A stretch of 64,000 bases of DNA from an uncultured Clostridia bacterium (GCA_947175335.1 CAMWMF010000005.1:54843-118842); one strand, 5' to 3'. Shown: positions 38,308-49,450, counted from the stretch's first letter. The notes: generated by a model from the sequence alone, not told the origin. Translations and numbers: made by a program.

Positions 38308-39189
38308 TTATTTAAAAAACCTTCTCTTTGTATTTCCAAGCATAATCGCAATACAGCAGAACGCCCTGCCAATATCCAAATCTTTTGCTATTTGCGAAAT
38401 ATCCTTTTTATCTTTCACTGCGTCATAGTAGCAATAAATAGCGTGCAGTTTCTTTTTAAAATCTTGCGGGAAACATTTTAATGTCATTTTTGACCAGCAT
38501 AAAACCCCTTGCGGATTATTTCTGTTTTTAGCATTTCCGCTTTTTGTCAATCCATCATCAAGATAGTCGCAGATATATATAATATCTTTGTACCACCGGA
38601 CATAATATCCGTCGTATGCTATCGCATTCCACACTACCTCTTCCGTAATGAAATTCTCTCCATCGAACTCAGGGAACGGATATTTTTTCAACACACTTGT
38701 AATATACGCTTCTGCTTTATCTCCGGTTAAGTTATGCTTTTCTCGTTCGGTGTTTTTAGCATCAACATAATCGTTGTTGCCTTTAAATACACCACCTATA
38801 TAAGTAGATACGTCGCGCCCGCGCGCACCGGATATTGCTGCAAATTTATGCGAATCATCCAAATCGCCCAACCAGCGCACAAGCAGTTCAACCGCCTCGG
38901 GAGTAAGATGGTCATCTGAATCAACTATAAAGAACAACTCGCCCCGCGCTTTTTGTACACCAACATTAATTGCGCGATGCTTGCCGCCGTTTTGTTTCTT
39001 CTCGTAAATTATATCAAATCCATTATCATTATTCGTCCATTCACCGACAAGTTCTTCCGTATTATCAGAAGATCCATCATCTACTATAATCCACTCAAAA
39101 TCTTTGCAAGTTTGAGCACATAATGATTCATAAAGCCTTGGCAGAATATACGCACGATTAAACGTTGGGGTAAATACTGTGACCGTCAT
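38308..39189 (-). CDS. Glycosyltransferase family 2
   Basis: VTVFTPTFNRAYILPRLYESLCAQTCKDFEWIIVDDGSSDNT, FIVDSDDHL. Confidence 0.95.
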   Translation of the reverse strand: MTVTVFTPTFNRAYILPRLYESLCAQTCKDFEWIIVDDGSSDNTEELVGEWTNNDNGFDIIYEKKQNGGKHRAINVGVQKARGELFFIVDSDDHLTPEAVELLVRWLGDLDDSHKFAAISGARGRDVSTYIGGVFKGNNDYVDAKNTEREKHNLTGDKAEAYITSVLKKYPFPEFDGENFITEEVVWNAIAYDGYYVRWYKDIIYICDYLDDGLTKSGNAKNRNNPQGVLCWSKMTLKCFPQDFKKKLHAIYCYYDAVKDKKDISQIAKDLDIGRAFCCIAIMLGNTKRRFFK

Positions 39190-39908
39190 TTTTTTCTCCC
39201 GAAAATCTTACGCAATTTTTCGGCGGCTTTTTTGCCAAAAATCCTGCGCAATACTCTATATACCTTGCCGCGAAACTTTTCTTTCTTACCGCACCAACTA
39301 GCTGCGTAATGATGAATCGATACGGTATTATCCTTAATCCTAATAACTCCAGTATCCATGTCGAATGGATTAAAGTAGCTGCTGTCATAAACGGTATAGC
39401 CCAAAACACATTGCGTACGATCCTCGAGTTGCAAACCGTTCTCTACAAGCAAATCCGTAACGCGAGTGCAAACGGTACGCAAATTCATCTTGTCGTCTAT
39501 AATGAATCTATCGTTGTTATAATCATCCAAAAGCGTTTTGCACATTCTGTTGCCGGCATCGCACCCCATAATCAATCCTGTCGCTACGCTGTGGGCGTTC
39601 TCAAACCCCATAAAGTTTTCATTTAACAACATATCAAGATTTTTAAGCAGTTCAACATCGGTATCAACATATATTCCGCCCATTTTTTCAAGCGCGTAAA
39701 ATCTACAATAGTCCGAAACAAACGCCCATTTTCTTGCCTCATATGCTTGCCTGGTGTACTCACATATATTCACGTCAAAATTATTCTCATTCCACTCTAT
39801 TATCTCATAGTCGGGACAAAACTTGTGCCATGTCTTGATGCATTTCTTAATTAGTTTAGGCTTCTTATTTCCGCCAAACCAGCAATAATGTATTATTTTG
39901 GGTATCAA
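39186..39908 (-). CDS. DXD-motif (Gly-rich sugar-binding) glycosyltransferase, GT32-like
   Basis: MIPKIIHYCWFGGNKKPKLIKKCIKTW..., GGIYVDTDVELLKNLD. Confidence 0.9.
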   Translation of the reverse strand: MIPKIIHYCWFGGNKKPKLIKKCIKTWHKFCPDYEIIEWNENNFDVNICEYTRQAYEARKWAFVSDYCRFYALEKMGGIYVDTDVELLKNLDMLLNENFMGFENAHSVATGLIMGCDAGNRMCKTLLDDYNNDRFIIDDKMNLRTVCTRVTDLLVENGLQLEDRTQCVLGYTVYDSSYFNPFDMDTGVIRIKDNTVSIHHYAASWCGKKEKFRGKVYRVLRRIFGKKAAEKLRKIFGRKK

Positions 39909-41353
39909 CTTTTTTTCCTCTTAAAACAAATCTTGGCGATGATAAATATAGGCAAAATTGCTTGTACGATTGTATTGAATGCTATTTCTATATTATACAT
40001 GCAAATACCGAGTGCAAGTATAAACAGCATATACAAGTAAATAATGTAATACAGCGGGATAGTTTCCGCTCTAAGTTTCTCTCCAAATCGCTTTGCGACA
40101 AATGCCAGCACAAAAGAATATATAGGTGAAAATACAGGTCCAAAATAATAGAAGCCCATCCCTATCGTTGTTGGGATTTGTCCACTAACCGAATTGGCGT
40201 AATTAAACAACGTCGCGGTTGATATGCTTTGGTCCAAACCGAGTAATGTTTTATTAAACGGTATTGCCGTTAAAAAGTCATATAGAAAATATTGAACCTT
40301 GTTATCGAAATTCGTTGGCTGATTAAATACCCCTGACGTAATATTCAGTCCGGAGAAATACGCTATAAGCCGTCTTGACATATCGGACACAAAATTGGAA
40401 TCATCGGTAGCCGTGACAAAAAATCTACCTACAAAGTAAATACCTACCATACACACACCCGTAACAAAGACAAATAACGTAACCTTATAACTGATATGGT
40501 ATAAATATATTGTGAGGAACAATAAAAACAATGTAAAGTATATACTTTGAGCTATAACATCACTTACAAACAACAACGGCGTAAATGACACAACAAACGA
40601 CCAAAATTTACCATGCTTGAATTTGTAATACTTAATACAAAAAATCAAATACGCGGGAAGCAGCAGCCGATACGGGAGCAAGAAAAACCGCGACAGCATA
40701 AGAACATATCTTTGGAATTCGCTACCGGCAAAATTGTTCACTACGGAATCTAATGTCATATGTGTAAACGTTTTATCTGTAAAAACACCCAAAAAAGTAC
40801 GGTGGCTCAACAATATATCTGGGGAAATAAGACACATTATCGCCAACATTACAGTATACATAATCATCACTACATGTAGTTTTTTGATGCCGTTTCTATA
40901 AGACTTGCTTGACGTTTGGCTTATTCTACGCTTTTTGCTCGGCACTATAAACGCTACCGCGATTGCAATCGCCTCATAAGCAAGCAATAGAATAGCAGCG
41001 GAAGTATTCTGCTCAACATTTAAATGAATAACCTCTACATACCCGGACAGCGTCAAAAACAGCGGTGACAATACCAGTTTAATAAATTCGAGTAAAATAA
41101 TTAATATAGTTCCGAAATTAATTAATAGCGATTTGAATCTTTGTGCCGTGATTATCAATAAGCAAATATACGATAGCGGCAACAAAAATAACAAGGAGTA
41201 ATGATTAGGCTTGTCAAAGTCAAGCAATATTACAATCATTACAATTACCGACAGTATAAATAAACTAAAAAAACAACAATAAACACCCCGACTACTCACC
41301 GAGTTGTTTTTGCCCTTGATAAGTATTTTATTAGGTAATGTTTGCGCGGTCAT
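39905..41353 (-). CDS. O-antigen polymerase-like (Wzy-like) membrane protein
   Basis: Multi-pass hydrophobic protein inside the glycosyltransferase cluster. Confidence 0.7.
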   Translation of the reverse strand: MTAQTLPNKILIKGKNNSVSSRGVYCCFFSLFILSVIVMIVILLDFDKPNHYSLLFLLPLSYICLLIITAQRFKSLLINFGTILIILLEFIKLVLSPLFLTLSGYVEVIHLNVEQNTSAAILLLAYEAIAIAVAFIVPSKKRRISQTSSKSYRNGIKKLHVVMIMYTVMLAIMCLISPDILLSHRTFLGVFTDKTFTHMTLDSVVNNFAGSEFQRYVLMLSRFFLLPYRLLLPAYLIFCIKYYKFKHGKFWSFVVSFTPLLFVSDVIAQSIYFTLFLLFLTIYLYHISYKVTLFVFVTGVCMVGIYFVGRFFVTATDDSNFVSDMSRRLIAYFSGLNITSGVFNQPTNFDNKVQYFLYDFLTAIPFNKTLLGLDQSISTATLFNYANSVSGQIPTTIGMGFYYFGPVFSPIYSFVLAFVAKRFGEKLRAETIPLYYIIYLYMLFILALGICMYNIEIAFNTIVQAILPIFIIAKICFKRKKS

Positions 41354-41365
41354 TATACCTCTTTT

Positions 41366-42451
41366 TTATTTTACACCAATCAGATGTTTATATAACTCGA
41401 TTGTATCATGTGCAACTTTATTCCAATCGAAGTCGCTTTTTATCAATTGCACTGCGTTCTGCGATTTTTTATACAGCGTTTGCTTTTCTTCCACCGCGCG
41501 AACTATAATTTGCGCAATAGATTCGGCATTTGTTTCGGCCACCCAACCGGCATTATTGTCGTTTATCAAATCACCTACCGACGTTCCTCGGGTAACTAAA
41601 CACGGAATCCCGTAGCTTAGCGATTCAAGTATCCCCATCGGCATTCCTTCGGTGCGTGATGTTTGTATAAAACAGTCTCCTTTAAGCAGTTCGCGCAGCT
41701 TGTCATCACCAAATACAGCATGATTAAGCGTAACCAACTCGCCTACATCGTAATCGACAATAAGCTGTTCGACTTGCGCAAATCGCCCTTTATAATCTGG
41801 ACCGAACACGGCAAATGTGCATTGATTATCTATGAGATATTGTTTACACAAAGCTATTGCCTCCATCAACAAATCCAAGCCCTTAATTTGCACTTCAAGT
41901 CGACCAATATAGACAAAGCACATTCCGTGTTTTAAAAATTCTGTCTTTGTAAGCTCGGGAATATCCATGCCATTTGTCGCCACAATCTTGTTTTGCTTAA
42001 ACTTGATTGCGTCGCATTCCGATTGCGAAAGACATTGCAATGCTACAGCGCTTTTTGCAAAACGATTAAACAGCAACATATTTGCAACTTTCTTTTTTAA
42101 CCATTTTTTCTTTTGCGCTTGCGCTGTCATTTCGCCGTGCGGAACTATGATATATGGTATACCTGCTTGCTTTAGGATTTTGGAAATTTTTAAATATTGC
42201 GGCTTGTACAGCTCATGGAAAACGACCAAGTCAGGCTTGTTAAAAGGCGCAGGAAAACTCGACAAAGAAAATGACGCATGATATTCAAATTGATTTTCGA
42301 TTCCTGCCATATAGTTGGTCAAATTAACAAATCCTACAGTAGCAAATTTTTGTTGCGCCATGATATGTTTCGGCACAACTACGCAAACACCATTGCACGG
42401 GTTGTCTTTTATGTAAGCAAAATGAAGAATAACCATAATACTAATACCCAA
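41366..42451 (-). CDS. Glycosyltransferase family 4-like
   Basis: [64 protein letters not shown]. Confidence 0.9.
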   Translation of the reverse strand: MGISIMVILHFAYIKDNPCNGVCVVVPKHIMAQQKFATVGFVNLTNYMAGIENQFEYHASFSLSSFPAPFNKPDLVVFHELYKPQYLKISKILKQAGIPYIIVPHGEMTAQAQKKKWLKKKVANMLLFNRFAKSAVALQCLSQSECDAIKFKQNKIVATNGMDIPELTKTEFLKHGMCFVYIGRLEVQIKGLDLLMEAIALCKQYLIDNQCTFAVFGPDYKGRFAQVEQLIVDYDVGELVTLNHAVFGDDKLRELLKGDCFIQTSRTEGMPMGILESLSYGIPCLVTRGTSVGDLINDNNAGWVAETNAESIAQIIVRAVEEKQTLYKKSQNAVQLIKSDFDWNKVAHDTIELYKHLIGVK

Positions 42452-42657
42452 ATTTATATTGATTATTTAAACATATCTATAATTTCATCATAGACGGCAG
42501 ACAAAATTTTTTAGCCTGCAGACGACAGACTTGGCTTCTAATAACATTAATATTAATATTCTTATCCGTTAAATATTTTATCATGTCCGCCATAAAATTA
42601 TGTGCATCATCCTATTACACTTGAATTAGCACTATTAACGAAATTTTTGTTGCACCG

Positions 42658-43755
42658 TTATAAGCTCATTCCGCGGTATAATTGCAAGAACTCGTTTTTG
42701 GTCAACTGCAATTCAAACGCATTGGTCTTGTTGCAAGTAATATTCCTATACCATTGATAAACTTTATTAAGCGTTGCGGCTTCTATATCGAACATATCCG
42801 CTATGTCGCAAATAATTTTCAATCCGTAGTCGAAATCCGAAGTAAAATATCTTGATGAAAAATCGGGAATAAATCCACCGTTACCGCACTGCTTGGTAGG
42901 AGTAGTTATCCCCTTAAATGCGGCTATACTCCGTATTTTTTCGGTCATGCTATGCTCGGTATAGCTTTCGTAATATACCTTTAACGAAGTAACTTCATGC
43001 AAGTCCAACGGTATTCTGTCACATAAATTTTGCAGCTCGTCATTCATTTTCAACAAATATTCGGAGGACAAATCGTCCCACTCCTCATAAAACAACGGAA
43101 CGCGCGGGTATTTGGTTCGCTCGTTGTAATCCTTGAACAACGCATACAATCTTGACGTATGCAAAATCGGATTCGACGGCGTCAACGTTAAACAGAGATA
43201 ATTCGATAAGCTCACGCAAGGTACGGCAAACAATGCGCTGATTTCACCGCTTATACTTTGAGCAATATTCGACGGTATTGATGCAATCTCTATTTTGGGT
43301 TTTCTTCCCAATGCATACACCGAGTGCCCGTATTCCTTTATGCGCGCAATACAGTGCACCCTTTGAAATCCGATCAACCGTATACCTTTGTCTAACAATT
43401 TTTTAAAGGCAAATTCAGCGCCTCCACTGCCGGGGACAATACACACTATTTGTTCGCCTGTCAAGCAATACTGCAATTTTTCGGCGATATCTTCAAACAT
43501 AAACGCGGGTAACGTAACAAATACGTACTTAGCATTTTCTACGCATTCTTTTAAATCGTTAGTTGCCCGTATGCGCGCGCTCGTAAAAAGAACGTTGTCG
43601 TTACTGTCGTAAACTTCTATTATTTCGTTCCAAACATTAGGTTTAGAGCTGTATATCGCAACGTTTGCTTTGTGCGATAAATCGGCAGCCAACAGCGTTC
43701 CGATATTGCCACCACCGATAATAGCTATTTTGATTTTCCTTTCGTTTATATCCAT
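42658..43755 (-). CDS. NAD/NADP octopine/nopaline (opine) dehydrogenase family protein
   Basis: IKIAIIGGGNIGTLLAADLSHK; LTPSNPILHTSRLYALFKDYN; alpha-helical C-terminal domain typical of the family. Confidence 0.8.
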   Translation of the reverse strand: MDINERKIKIAIIGGGNIGTLLAADLSHKANVAIYSSKPNVWNEIIEVYDSNDNVLFTSARIRATNDLKECVENAKYVFVTLPAFMFEDIAEKLQYCLTGEQIVCIVPGSGGAEFAFKKLLDKGIRLIGFQRVHCIARIKEYGHSVYALGRKPKIEIASIPSNIAQSISGEISALFAVPCVSLSNYLCLTLTPSNPILHTSRLYALFKDYNERTKYPRVPLFYEEWDDLSSEYLLKMNDELQNLCDRIPLDLHEVTSLKVYYESYTEHSMTEKIRSIAAFKGITTPTKQCGNGGFIPDFSSRYFTSDFDYGLKIICDIADMFDIEAATLNKVYQWYRNITCNKTNAFELQLTKNEFLQLYRGMSL

Positions 43756-45570
43756 TTAATTAGCTTTTAACAAACATTGTTCGAGTGCCGCAATCAGCTT
43801 GTCGTTGTCCGCCTTGTCGCGTATCGCCACGCGAATATATTGTTTTTGTCCCTTCACCTTTTCGGTCAAATCCTTAATAAACAAATTATATCGGCTCAAC
43901 AGCGTATCGGTCAAAGCCTTTGCCGTCACGCCGTTTTCAAGCTCTATCATAAAGTAATTGGCTTGCGAATTGATAACGCGAAGATTGGGAACGGCGTCCA
44001 AGCACGCTTTAAAGCGTTTTCTTTCCGCCTTGAACAAAACCAAGGCCTCGGCGTAATCCTTTTTGTACTTTTCGGCTATCTGCATATAGAATTCGGCAAA
44101 CGAATTGATATTCCAAATGCCGACGTCGCGCTTGATAAAATCTATCAAATGGGTATCGCCGCAAGCCAAAATGCCCAACCGCAAGCCGGGCACGCCGTAG
44201 CTTTTGGAAATACTCTTGACAATAATTACGTGCTTGTTTTCCTCTAAAAAGCTTTGTTCGAGCAACGAGTTGTCCTCGCCCTCCGCAAAATCCAAAAACG
44301 ACTCGTCGACTATCAGCTTAACGTTTTTCTTTGCCGCCCAATCTTTAAGCTTAATCAATCCGTTTTTCGCTATAAAGTTGCCCGTAGGATTATCCGGATT
44401 TATCAGTATGAGCGCGCCGATATCTTTGTCGTCGAAGAATTTAATTACGTCCTCGGCGTTATAGGCAAAGTCGGCGTTGTCGGCGGTGAAAACCACCTGT
44501 TGTCCCGCGTATCTGTTGGGATACTCTTCAAAGGTCGGACGGATTACGCCGAGCTTGCCGTCGAACGTAGACATGACCGATTTAATGAGCTCTGCCGCAC
44601 CGTTGCCGAGCACGATATTTTCCTGATGAATGCCGAAGTCTTTTGCGGCAAGCAAGCTGTTGACACGCATTCCCGACGGGTATTGGGTAAGCAGCGTTTC
44701 AAAGCTCGCCTTTATTTCGTCCATCAACCTTTGCGGCGGGAAGAACGGATTGACCAAATAGCAAAAATCAATCAGTTTGGGGTAACGCCAGTATCCGCCG
44801 TAGCGGCCTTGCATTGCCTTTACTTTTTGCTGTCCTTCCGTAAATATCGATTCTGCTATATCCAAATCCTGTATGTCGTCGATTTCGTACCAACGCTCAC
44901 CGTTTAAGCGTTTGGCTTTGATTTCCGGATTATCCAAAATCGTTATGATTTTCAATACTTGTTCGTAATACTCGTTGCGCCCCATCGCTTGGCAATACGC
45001 TTCGAGAAACGGCACGTAATGCGTTTGGGAAAAATGCTTGCTGAATTTGTAGATATTAACCGTTTTGTAATACTCTTTCAGTTCGGCGTACTTAAACTTT
45101 TTCCCGGGGACGAACTCCGTTATATCGTCGTCATCGGACAGCTTTACGCACGTGCCGTCCATCCAGCTTTCATACTTATCGACCAAAGCCAAGGTTTCTC
45201 TGGGGTCGTCCACCAGCGTTTGTATAACCGCGTCCTCAACAATCAAGTCGGACTCGAACAACAACGTGTCGTCCTCGCACAAATTCTTTTTTGCAAGCGA
45301 CAACGAATAAATATTGTTTGTCTTGTCGTATATCGGGTTGTCTATAAATTCGATTTCAGTCTTTATATTTAACGATTGAATAAACTCTATCAGTTTACGT
45401 CCCTCGTATCCAACTACGATAACTATCTTGTTAAGTTTGTATTTTTCCAATTGCCCGAGCAATCGCTCGATCAACGTAACGCCGTTGACGCGTATCATGC
45501 ATTTGGTATTGTCCTTGGTTAATTCCTTTAACCGTTTGCCCATTCCGGCGGCTAAAATTATCGCTTGCAT
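43756..45570 (-). CDS. Fusion: LicC-like nucleotidyltransferase + HisC/CobD-type PLP aminotransferase/decarboxylase
   Basis: N-term MQAIILAAGMGKRLKELTKDNTKCMIRVNG..NPIYDKTNNIYSLSLAK; C-term NPDNPTGNFI..LIVDESFLDFA..SISKSYGVPGLRLGI. Confidence 0.9.
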   Translation of the reverse strand: MQAIILAAGMGKRLKELTKDNTKCMIRVNGVTLIERLLGQLEKYKLNKIVIVVGYEGRKLIEFIQSLNIKTEIEFIDNPIYDKTNNIYSLSLAKKNLCEDDTLLFESDLIVEDAVIQTLVDDPRETLALVDKYESWMDGTCVKLSDDDDITEFVPGKKFKYAELKEYYKTVNIYKFSKHFSQTHYVPFLEAYCQAMGRNEYYEQVLKIITILDNPEIKAKRLNGERWYEIDDIQDLDIAESIFTEGQQKVKAMQGRYGGYWRYPKLIDFCYLVNPFFPPQRLMDEIKASFETLLTQYPSGMRVNSLLAAKDFGIHQENIVLGNGAAELIKSVMSTFDGKLGVIRPTFEEYPNRYAGQQVVFTADNADFAYNAEDVIKFFDDKDIGALILINPDNPTGNFIAKNGLIKLKDWAAKKNVKLIVDESFLDFAEGEDNSLLEQSFLEENKHVIIVKSISKSYGVPGLRLGILACGDTHLIDFIKRDVGIWNINSFAEFYMQIAEKYKKDYAEALVLFKAERKRFKACLDAVPNLRVINSQANYFMIELENGVTAKALTDTLLSRYNLFIKDLTEKVKGQKQYIRVAIRDKADNDKLIAALEQCLLKAN

Positions 45571-46391
45571 CGTGATTCTCCCGTATCCAAGTATGACTTA
45601 TTCAAGTCGATTTTTGATGATAAATGCAAAGATACTTGCTGATCCTCGGGCGGAAGCTTGTGCCAATCGCCAAAGACCTGCGACAAATATCCTTCGTAAT
45701 CTTGTGCGCCGTACACCTCCATATCTTCAAATACGTAGAGCGTAGGCGTTCCGAAATATTCGCGCTTCAATATATTATGCGGCTTGTAGTTGCACACCAA
45801 ATTTCCCACGAAAGCGTTTTGGTCGTAATCCTTTTGAGCGGCAACGCGGTCGAGCTTTTGCGCAAGCTTTTTGTCGTTTATTATAAATTGCGGAACGCAT
45901 CGCGACAAAGCAACCGCGCAGTTTTTGGCAAAGCCCCGCCCTTTTCTTATAGGCGAAACTCGAACCGCCAGTTTCTTGACCAAGCGCGCCGTTTTGTTGA
46001 ATTGCGCCAAAGCCTCCGCCTCATCGTTGCCCAGTCCGTCAATAGGAAAAACGTCGAGGAATATTCCGCGCTTGATATTTTTCTTTCCCTTTTCGATAAA
46101 AGTCGTGTCCGTATTGTACAGCTTGGAATACGCGTATACAAACTCCTTTGCAGGAGACTGCGGCGTCTCCAAAACGTACGGAGTAGGAATGCAATCGGAT
46201 AGTTCGATAAATTTATTATAATCGGCACGCGGCAAGCCCACGTCGATATCGTCATCCCAAGGAATAAAACCTTTATGTCTTACCGCGCCGAGCATGGTGC
46301 CGCCGAGCGCGTAATAGCGCAAATCGTGCTCCACGCAAAACGAGTGGAACCATTTTAGCATGTCGAGCAATTTAGACTGTAATTCCGTCAT
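45558..46391 (-). CDS. licD: LicD-family phosphotransferase
   Basis: WFHSFCVEHDLRYYALGGTMLGAVRHKGFIPWDDDIDVGLPRADYNKF. Confidence 0.95.
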   Translation of the reverse strand: MTELQSKLLDMLKWFHSFCVEHDLRYYALGGTMLGAVRHKGFIPWDDDIDVGLPRADYNKFIELSDCIPTPYVLETPQSPAKEFVYAYSKLYNTDTTFIEKGKKNIKRGIFLDVFPIDGLGNDEAEALAQFNKTARLVKKLAVRVSPIRKGRGFAKNCAVALSRCVPQFIINDKKLAQKLDRVAAQKDYDQNAFVGNLVCNYKPHNILKREYFGTPTLYVFEDMEVYGAQDYEGYLSQVFGDWHKLPPEDQQVSLHLSSKIDLNKSYLDTGESRCKR

Positions 46392-47220
46392 CCTTTGTCC
46401 TCTTTTTATGCAACAATCCGAAAAAGACTTTTTTTCTAAGCCACTTGGGCATCATGCAAACGATAAGCTGAATTCTGTTCGTTTTACGGTATTGCTTTTT
46501 GGTGATAAATCCCGTGTCGAGAATTCTCTTGCGCGCGGCTTTGTATTTTTTATAATATTTCAGCCCGCCGCGGCGCGCAATCATATCGCGGTTGGTACGC
46601 ACCTTGCAAAGATACTCGTCCAAGTTTCCGCACTTGGCACCCGCGATAATCATATCTACCCACAACAAATCATCTTCCATAAGCGGACAGTGCTTATAGT
46701 TGCCCGCTTCGAGCACCTTGCTCTTTTTATACATCACCGTCATGTGATTGAACGCACAGCGTGATTTTTGGTACTCGACGATTTCGTCGTGAGTAAGCGG
46801 CACGCGCCGCTCGCCGATAATATCGTCGGGCGTCGTTTCAAACTCGGCTATCTGCCCGCCGCATATATCCAAATCGGAGTCTTCCTCGAACGCCTTTAAC
46901 TGCAATTCAAATCGATTAGGCGCTGCTATATCGTCGGTATCCATTCGCGCCACGATTTCGTTGGAGCAATGCTGTATGCCCTCGGCAAGCGCAAGCCCCA
47001 ATCCGTGATTGGTTTCAAGCGGAACAATATTGAATAAGCCTTCGTTATTGCCGATATATTCCTGCAACGTCGCTTCCAGCTCGTCGGTGATTGGGCCGTC
47101 TTTGACTATTACGATTTCGTTGGGCACTACGGAGTTGGCAAGAACGCTGTCAAGACACTCGCGCAAATACTCCGGTTTTTCCTTAATATAAACGGACATC
47201 AATACCGAAAATTCTTCCAA
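46372..47220 (-). CDS. Glycosyltransferase family 2
   Basis: FSVLMSVYIKEKPEYLRECLDSVLANSVVPNEIVIVKDG, ARMDTDDIA. Confidence 0.95.
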   Translation of the reverse strand: MEEFSVLMSVYIKEKPEYLRECLDSVLANSVVPNEIVIVKDGPITDELEATLQEYIGNNEGLFNIVPLETNHGLGLALAEGIQHCSNEIVARMDTDDIAAPNRFELQLKAFEEDSDLDICGGQIAEFETTPDDIIGERRVPLTHDEIVEYQKSRCAFNHMTVMYKKSKVLEAGNYKHCPLMEDDLLWVDMIIAGAKCGNLDEYLCKVRTNRDMIARRGGLKYYKKYKAARKRILDTGFITKKQYRKTNRIQLIVCMMPKWLRKKVFFGLLHKKRTKDDGITV

Positions 47221-47223
47221 AGT

Positions 47224-47913
47224 CTACCCCTTTAGCACCGCGCCGACGGTCGCAAACATTACGCCGATGTCACGCCAAAAGCCGTATCTTTTGAGCGATT
47301 GCAAATTGTATTCCATCTTACCGGGCAAAACCTCGTTGACGTAAACCTCGTCCGCATTTTCGGCGTTGTCCAACAGCGTTGCCTCGTCCTTGTATTTTAT
47401 GCTCGCCACGCTCGTAACCCCTGCGGGCAGCAGTAGCGTCGCCTTCATCTCGTCGGTGTACTGCTCGACGTACTTGGGCACTTCGGGACGGGTGCCTACA
47501 AACGTCATATTACCGGTAAGCACGTCTATCAGCTGGCTAACCTCGTCGAGGCGGCACTTGCGTATAAACCGTCCCACCTTGGTTATTCGGCTGTCGCCCG
47601 CCACCGTGACCTGACTGCCTATTTTGTCCGCGTTTGTAACCATCGTTCTGAACTTATGTATACGAAACTTTTTGCCGTACTGCGTTACCCGCTCTTGCCT
47701 GTAAAAGACCGAGCCCTTGGAATCGATCTTTATTGCAATGGCAAGTATTATAAACAACAGCGACAAAAGTATCAACATCAACAGCGAAACCACAATATCG
47801 AATACCCGCTTCCAAAACAGCGAAAAATTCTTTTTGCGAAGCTTTTTCCAATACGGGTACACCGCGTCGTTTCTAATGTCTTCGGGAACTTTGTCCCACT
47901 TACAAATCAGCAT
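47224..47913 (-). CDS. Undecaprenyl-phosphate sugar transferase (initiating)
   Basis: KRVFDIVVSLLMLILLSLLFIILAIAIKIDSKGSVFYRQERVTQYGKKFRIHKFRTM, RKCRLDEVSQLIDVLTGNMTFVGTRPEVP. Confidence 0.95.
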   Translation of the reverse strand: MLICKWDKVPEDIRNDAVYPYWKKLRKKNFSLFWKRVFDIVVSLLMLILLSLLFIILAIAIKIDSKGSVFYRQERVTQYGKKFRIHKFRTMVTNADKIGSQVTVAGDSRITKVGRFIRKCRLDEVSQLIDVLTGNMTFVGTRPEVPKYVEQYTDEMKATLLLPAGVTSVASIKYKDEATLLDNAENADEVYVNEVLPGKMEYNLQSLKRYGFWRDIGVMFATVGAVLKG

Positions 47914-49112
47914 AAATAATCGGAAACAATACCTATATAGCTTTCTATAATATATTGTATCTCTTCATCGGTTAGAAGAGTGTGCAGCGGCAGCGTTATT
48001 TCGTTGGCAAACTGCGCGTATGCATTGGGATAATCCTTTATCTCGAAGCCGAGCTGCTTATACGCCGTATGCATAGGCAACGGCTTGTAGTGAACGTTGC
48101 ACGCAATGCCTTTTTGCGCCATACGCGTAATTATTTCGTTACGCTGCTCGGCGGTAATATCGGGCACGCGAGTCAAATATAAATGGCCGGACGAAGTGTA
48201 ATTGTCCGTATAGTGCGGTAAAACCTTGATACCGAGCGGCTTAAACGCGCCGTCGTATTTTTGTATTATTTCGCGCCTGCGTTTCAGCATTTGCGGATAT
48301 CGCTCAAATTGCGCCAGTCCCATAGCCGCCGCGACGTCGGTCATATTGCACTTGTACCAAGTGCCGACAATGTCGTACTCCCACGCGCCGAGCTGCATTT
48401 TGGCCAGCGCGTCCTTGCTTTGCCCGTGCAACGACAAAAGCTGTAATTGATGGTACATCTCATCATCGTCAATGCCGGCTATATGCTTCCACGTGAGCGC
48501 CCCGCCCTCGCCTGTAGTAAAGTTCTTAACGGCATGAAAAGAGAACGATGAAAAGTCGGCTATGCTGCCCACCTTCTTTCCGTGCCACTCGGCGCCGAAT
48601 GCATGAGCGGTGTCCGCCAAAACGGCAATGCGCCCAATGGCTTTTTGAATTTTTCCGTTGGGAGTAAACAGCTTTTTCTTTTTGTTTACGATTTGATAAA
48701 TCCTGTCGTAATCGCACGGAATGCCGCACAAATCGACGGGTATTATCGCCTTGGTGCGCTCGGTAACGGCCGCCTCCAACGCGTCGTAGTCCATTTCGAG
48801 GCTGTCCTTTTGCGTGTCGACAAGCACAAGCTTTGCGCCGACATGACACACAACCGACGCCGACGCGGTGTACGTATAAGCCGAAGTTATTACCTCGTCG
48901 CCCTCGCCGATGCCGAGCAGCCTAAGCGCCATTTCGGCACACGCAGTTTGCGAATTTAAGCAAACGCATTTGGGAGCGCCTACGTACTCCGCAATCAACG
49001 ATTCAAGTTTTTTCGTGCGCGGTCCTGTCGTTATCCAGCCCGAGCGCAATGCTTCCGCTACTTCTTGTATTTCCCGCTCGGATATGTCGGGCGGTGAAAA
49101 TTTGATGTTCAT
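47907..49112 (-). CDS. DegT/DnrJ/EryC1/StrS family aminotransferase
   Basis: INIKFSPPDISEREIQEVAEALRSGWITTGPRTKKLE, FSSFSFHAVKNFTTGEGGAL. Confidence 0.95.
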   Translation of the reverse strand: MNIKFSPPDISEREIQEVAEALRSGWITTGPRTKKLESLIAEYVGAPKCVCLNSQTACAEMALRLLGIGEGDEVITSAYTYTASASVVCHVGAKLVLVDTQKDSLEMDYDALEAAVTERTKAIIPVDLCGIPCDYDRIYQIVNKKKKLFTPNGKIQKAIGRIAVLADTAHAFGAEWHGKKVGSIADFSSFSFHAVKNFTTGEGGALTWKHIAGIDDDEMYHQLQLLSLHGQSKDALAKMQLGAWEYDIVGTWYKCNMTDVAAAMGLAQFERYPQMLKRRREIIQKYDGAFKPLGIKVLPHYTDNYTSSGHLYLTRVPDITAEQRNEIITRMAQKGIACNVHYKPLPMHTAYKQLGFEIKDYPNAYAQFANEITLPLHTLLTDEEIQYIIESYIGIVSDYLC

Positions 49113-49391
49113 TGTTTAATTTTGTCCGAAGTGAATTTTTTGGTGTGCTTCGCCAATCCGAGCGTATAATCATGCTCGAACTTATCCTTGGTATGTCCGC
49201 CGAAAAGGCACGCCGAGAAAAATCCTACGAGCGTCCGTTTCGGTTTCATACGGCGAAATCCACCGCGCAAACATATACCTACCGTAAAATAGGTACACAT
49301 TTACAAATCTCATTATACAGTATTATTTGCATAAAAGCAACATATTAACGAAAATTCCTTCAAGATGGCAGGCACAAAATCAACACAACAT

Positions 49392-49417
49392 AAAAGGCGT
49401 CGTTTCGGACGCCTTTA
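49392..49417. terminator. Intrinsic terminator-like hairpin
   Basis: AAAGGCGTC-GTTTCG-GACGCCTTT downstream of the esterase gene. Confidence 0.6.
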
Positions 49418-49450
49418 TAAGTACAATATAACACGGTAAAACGCAGTTGA

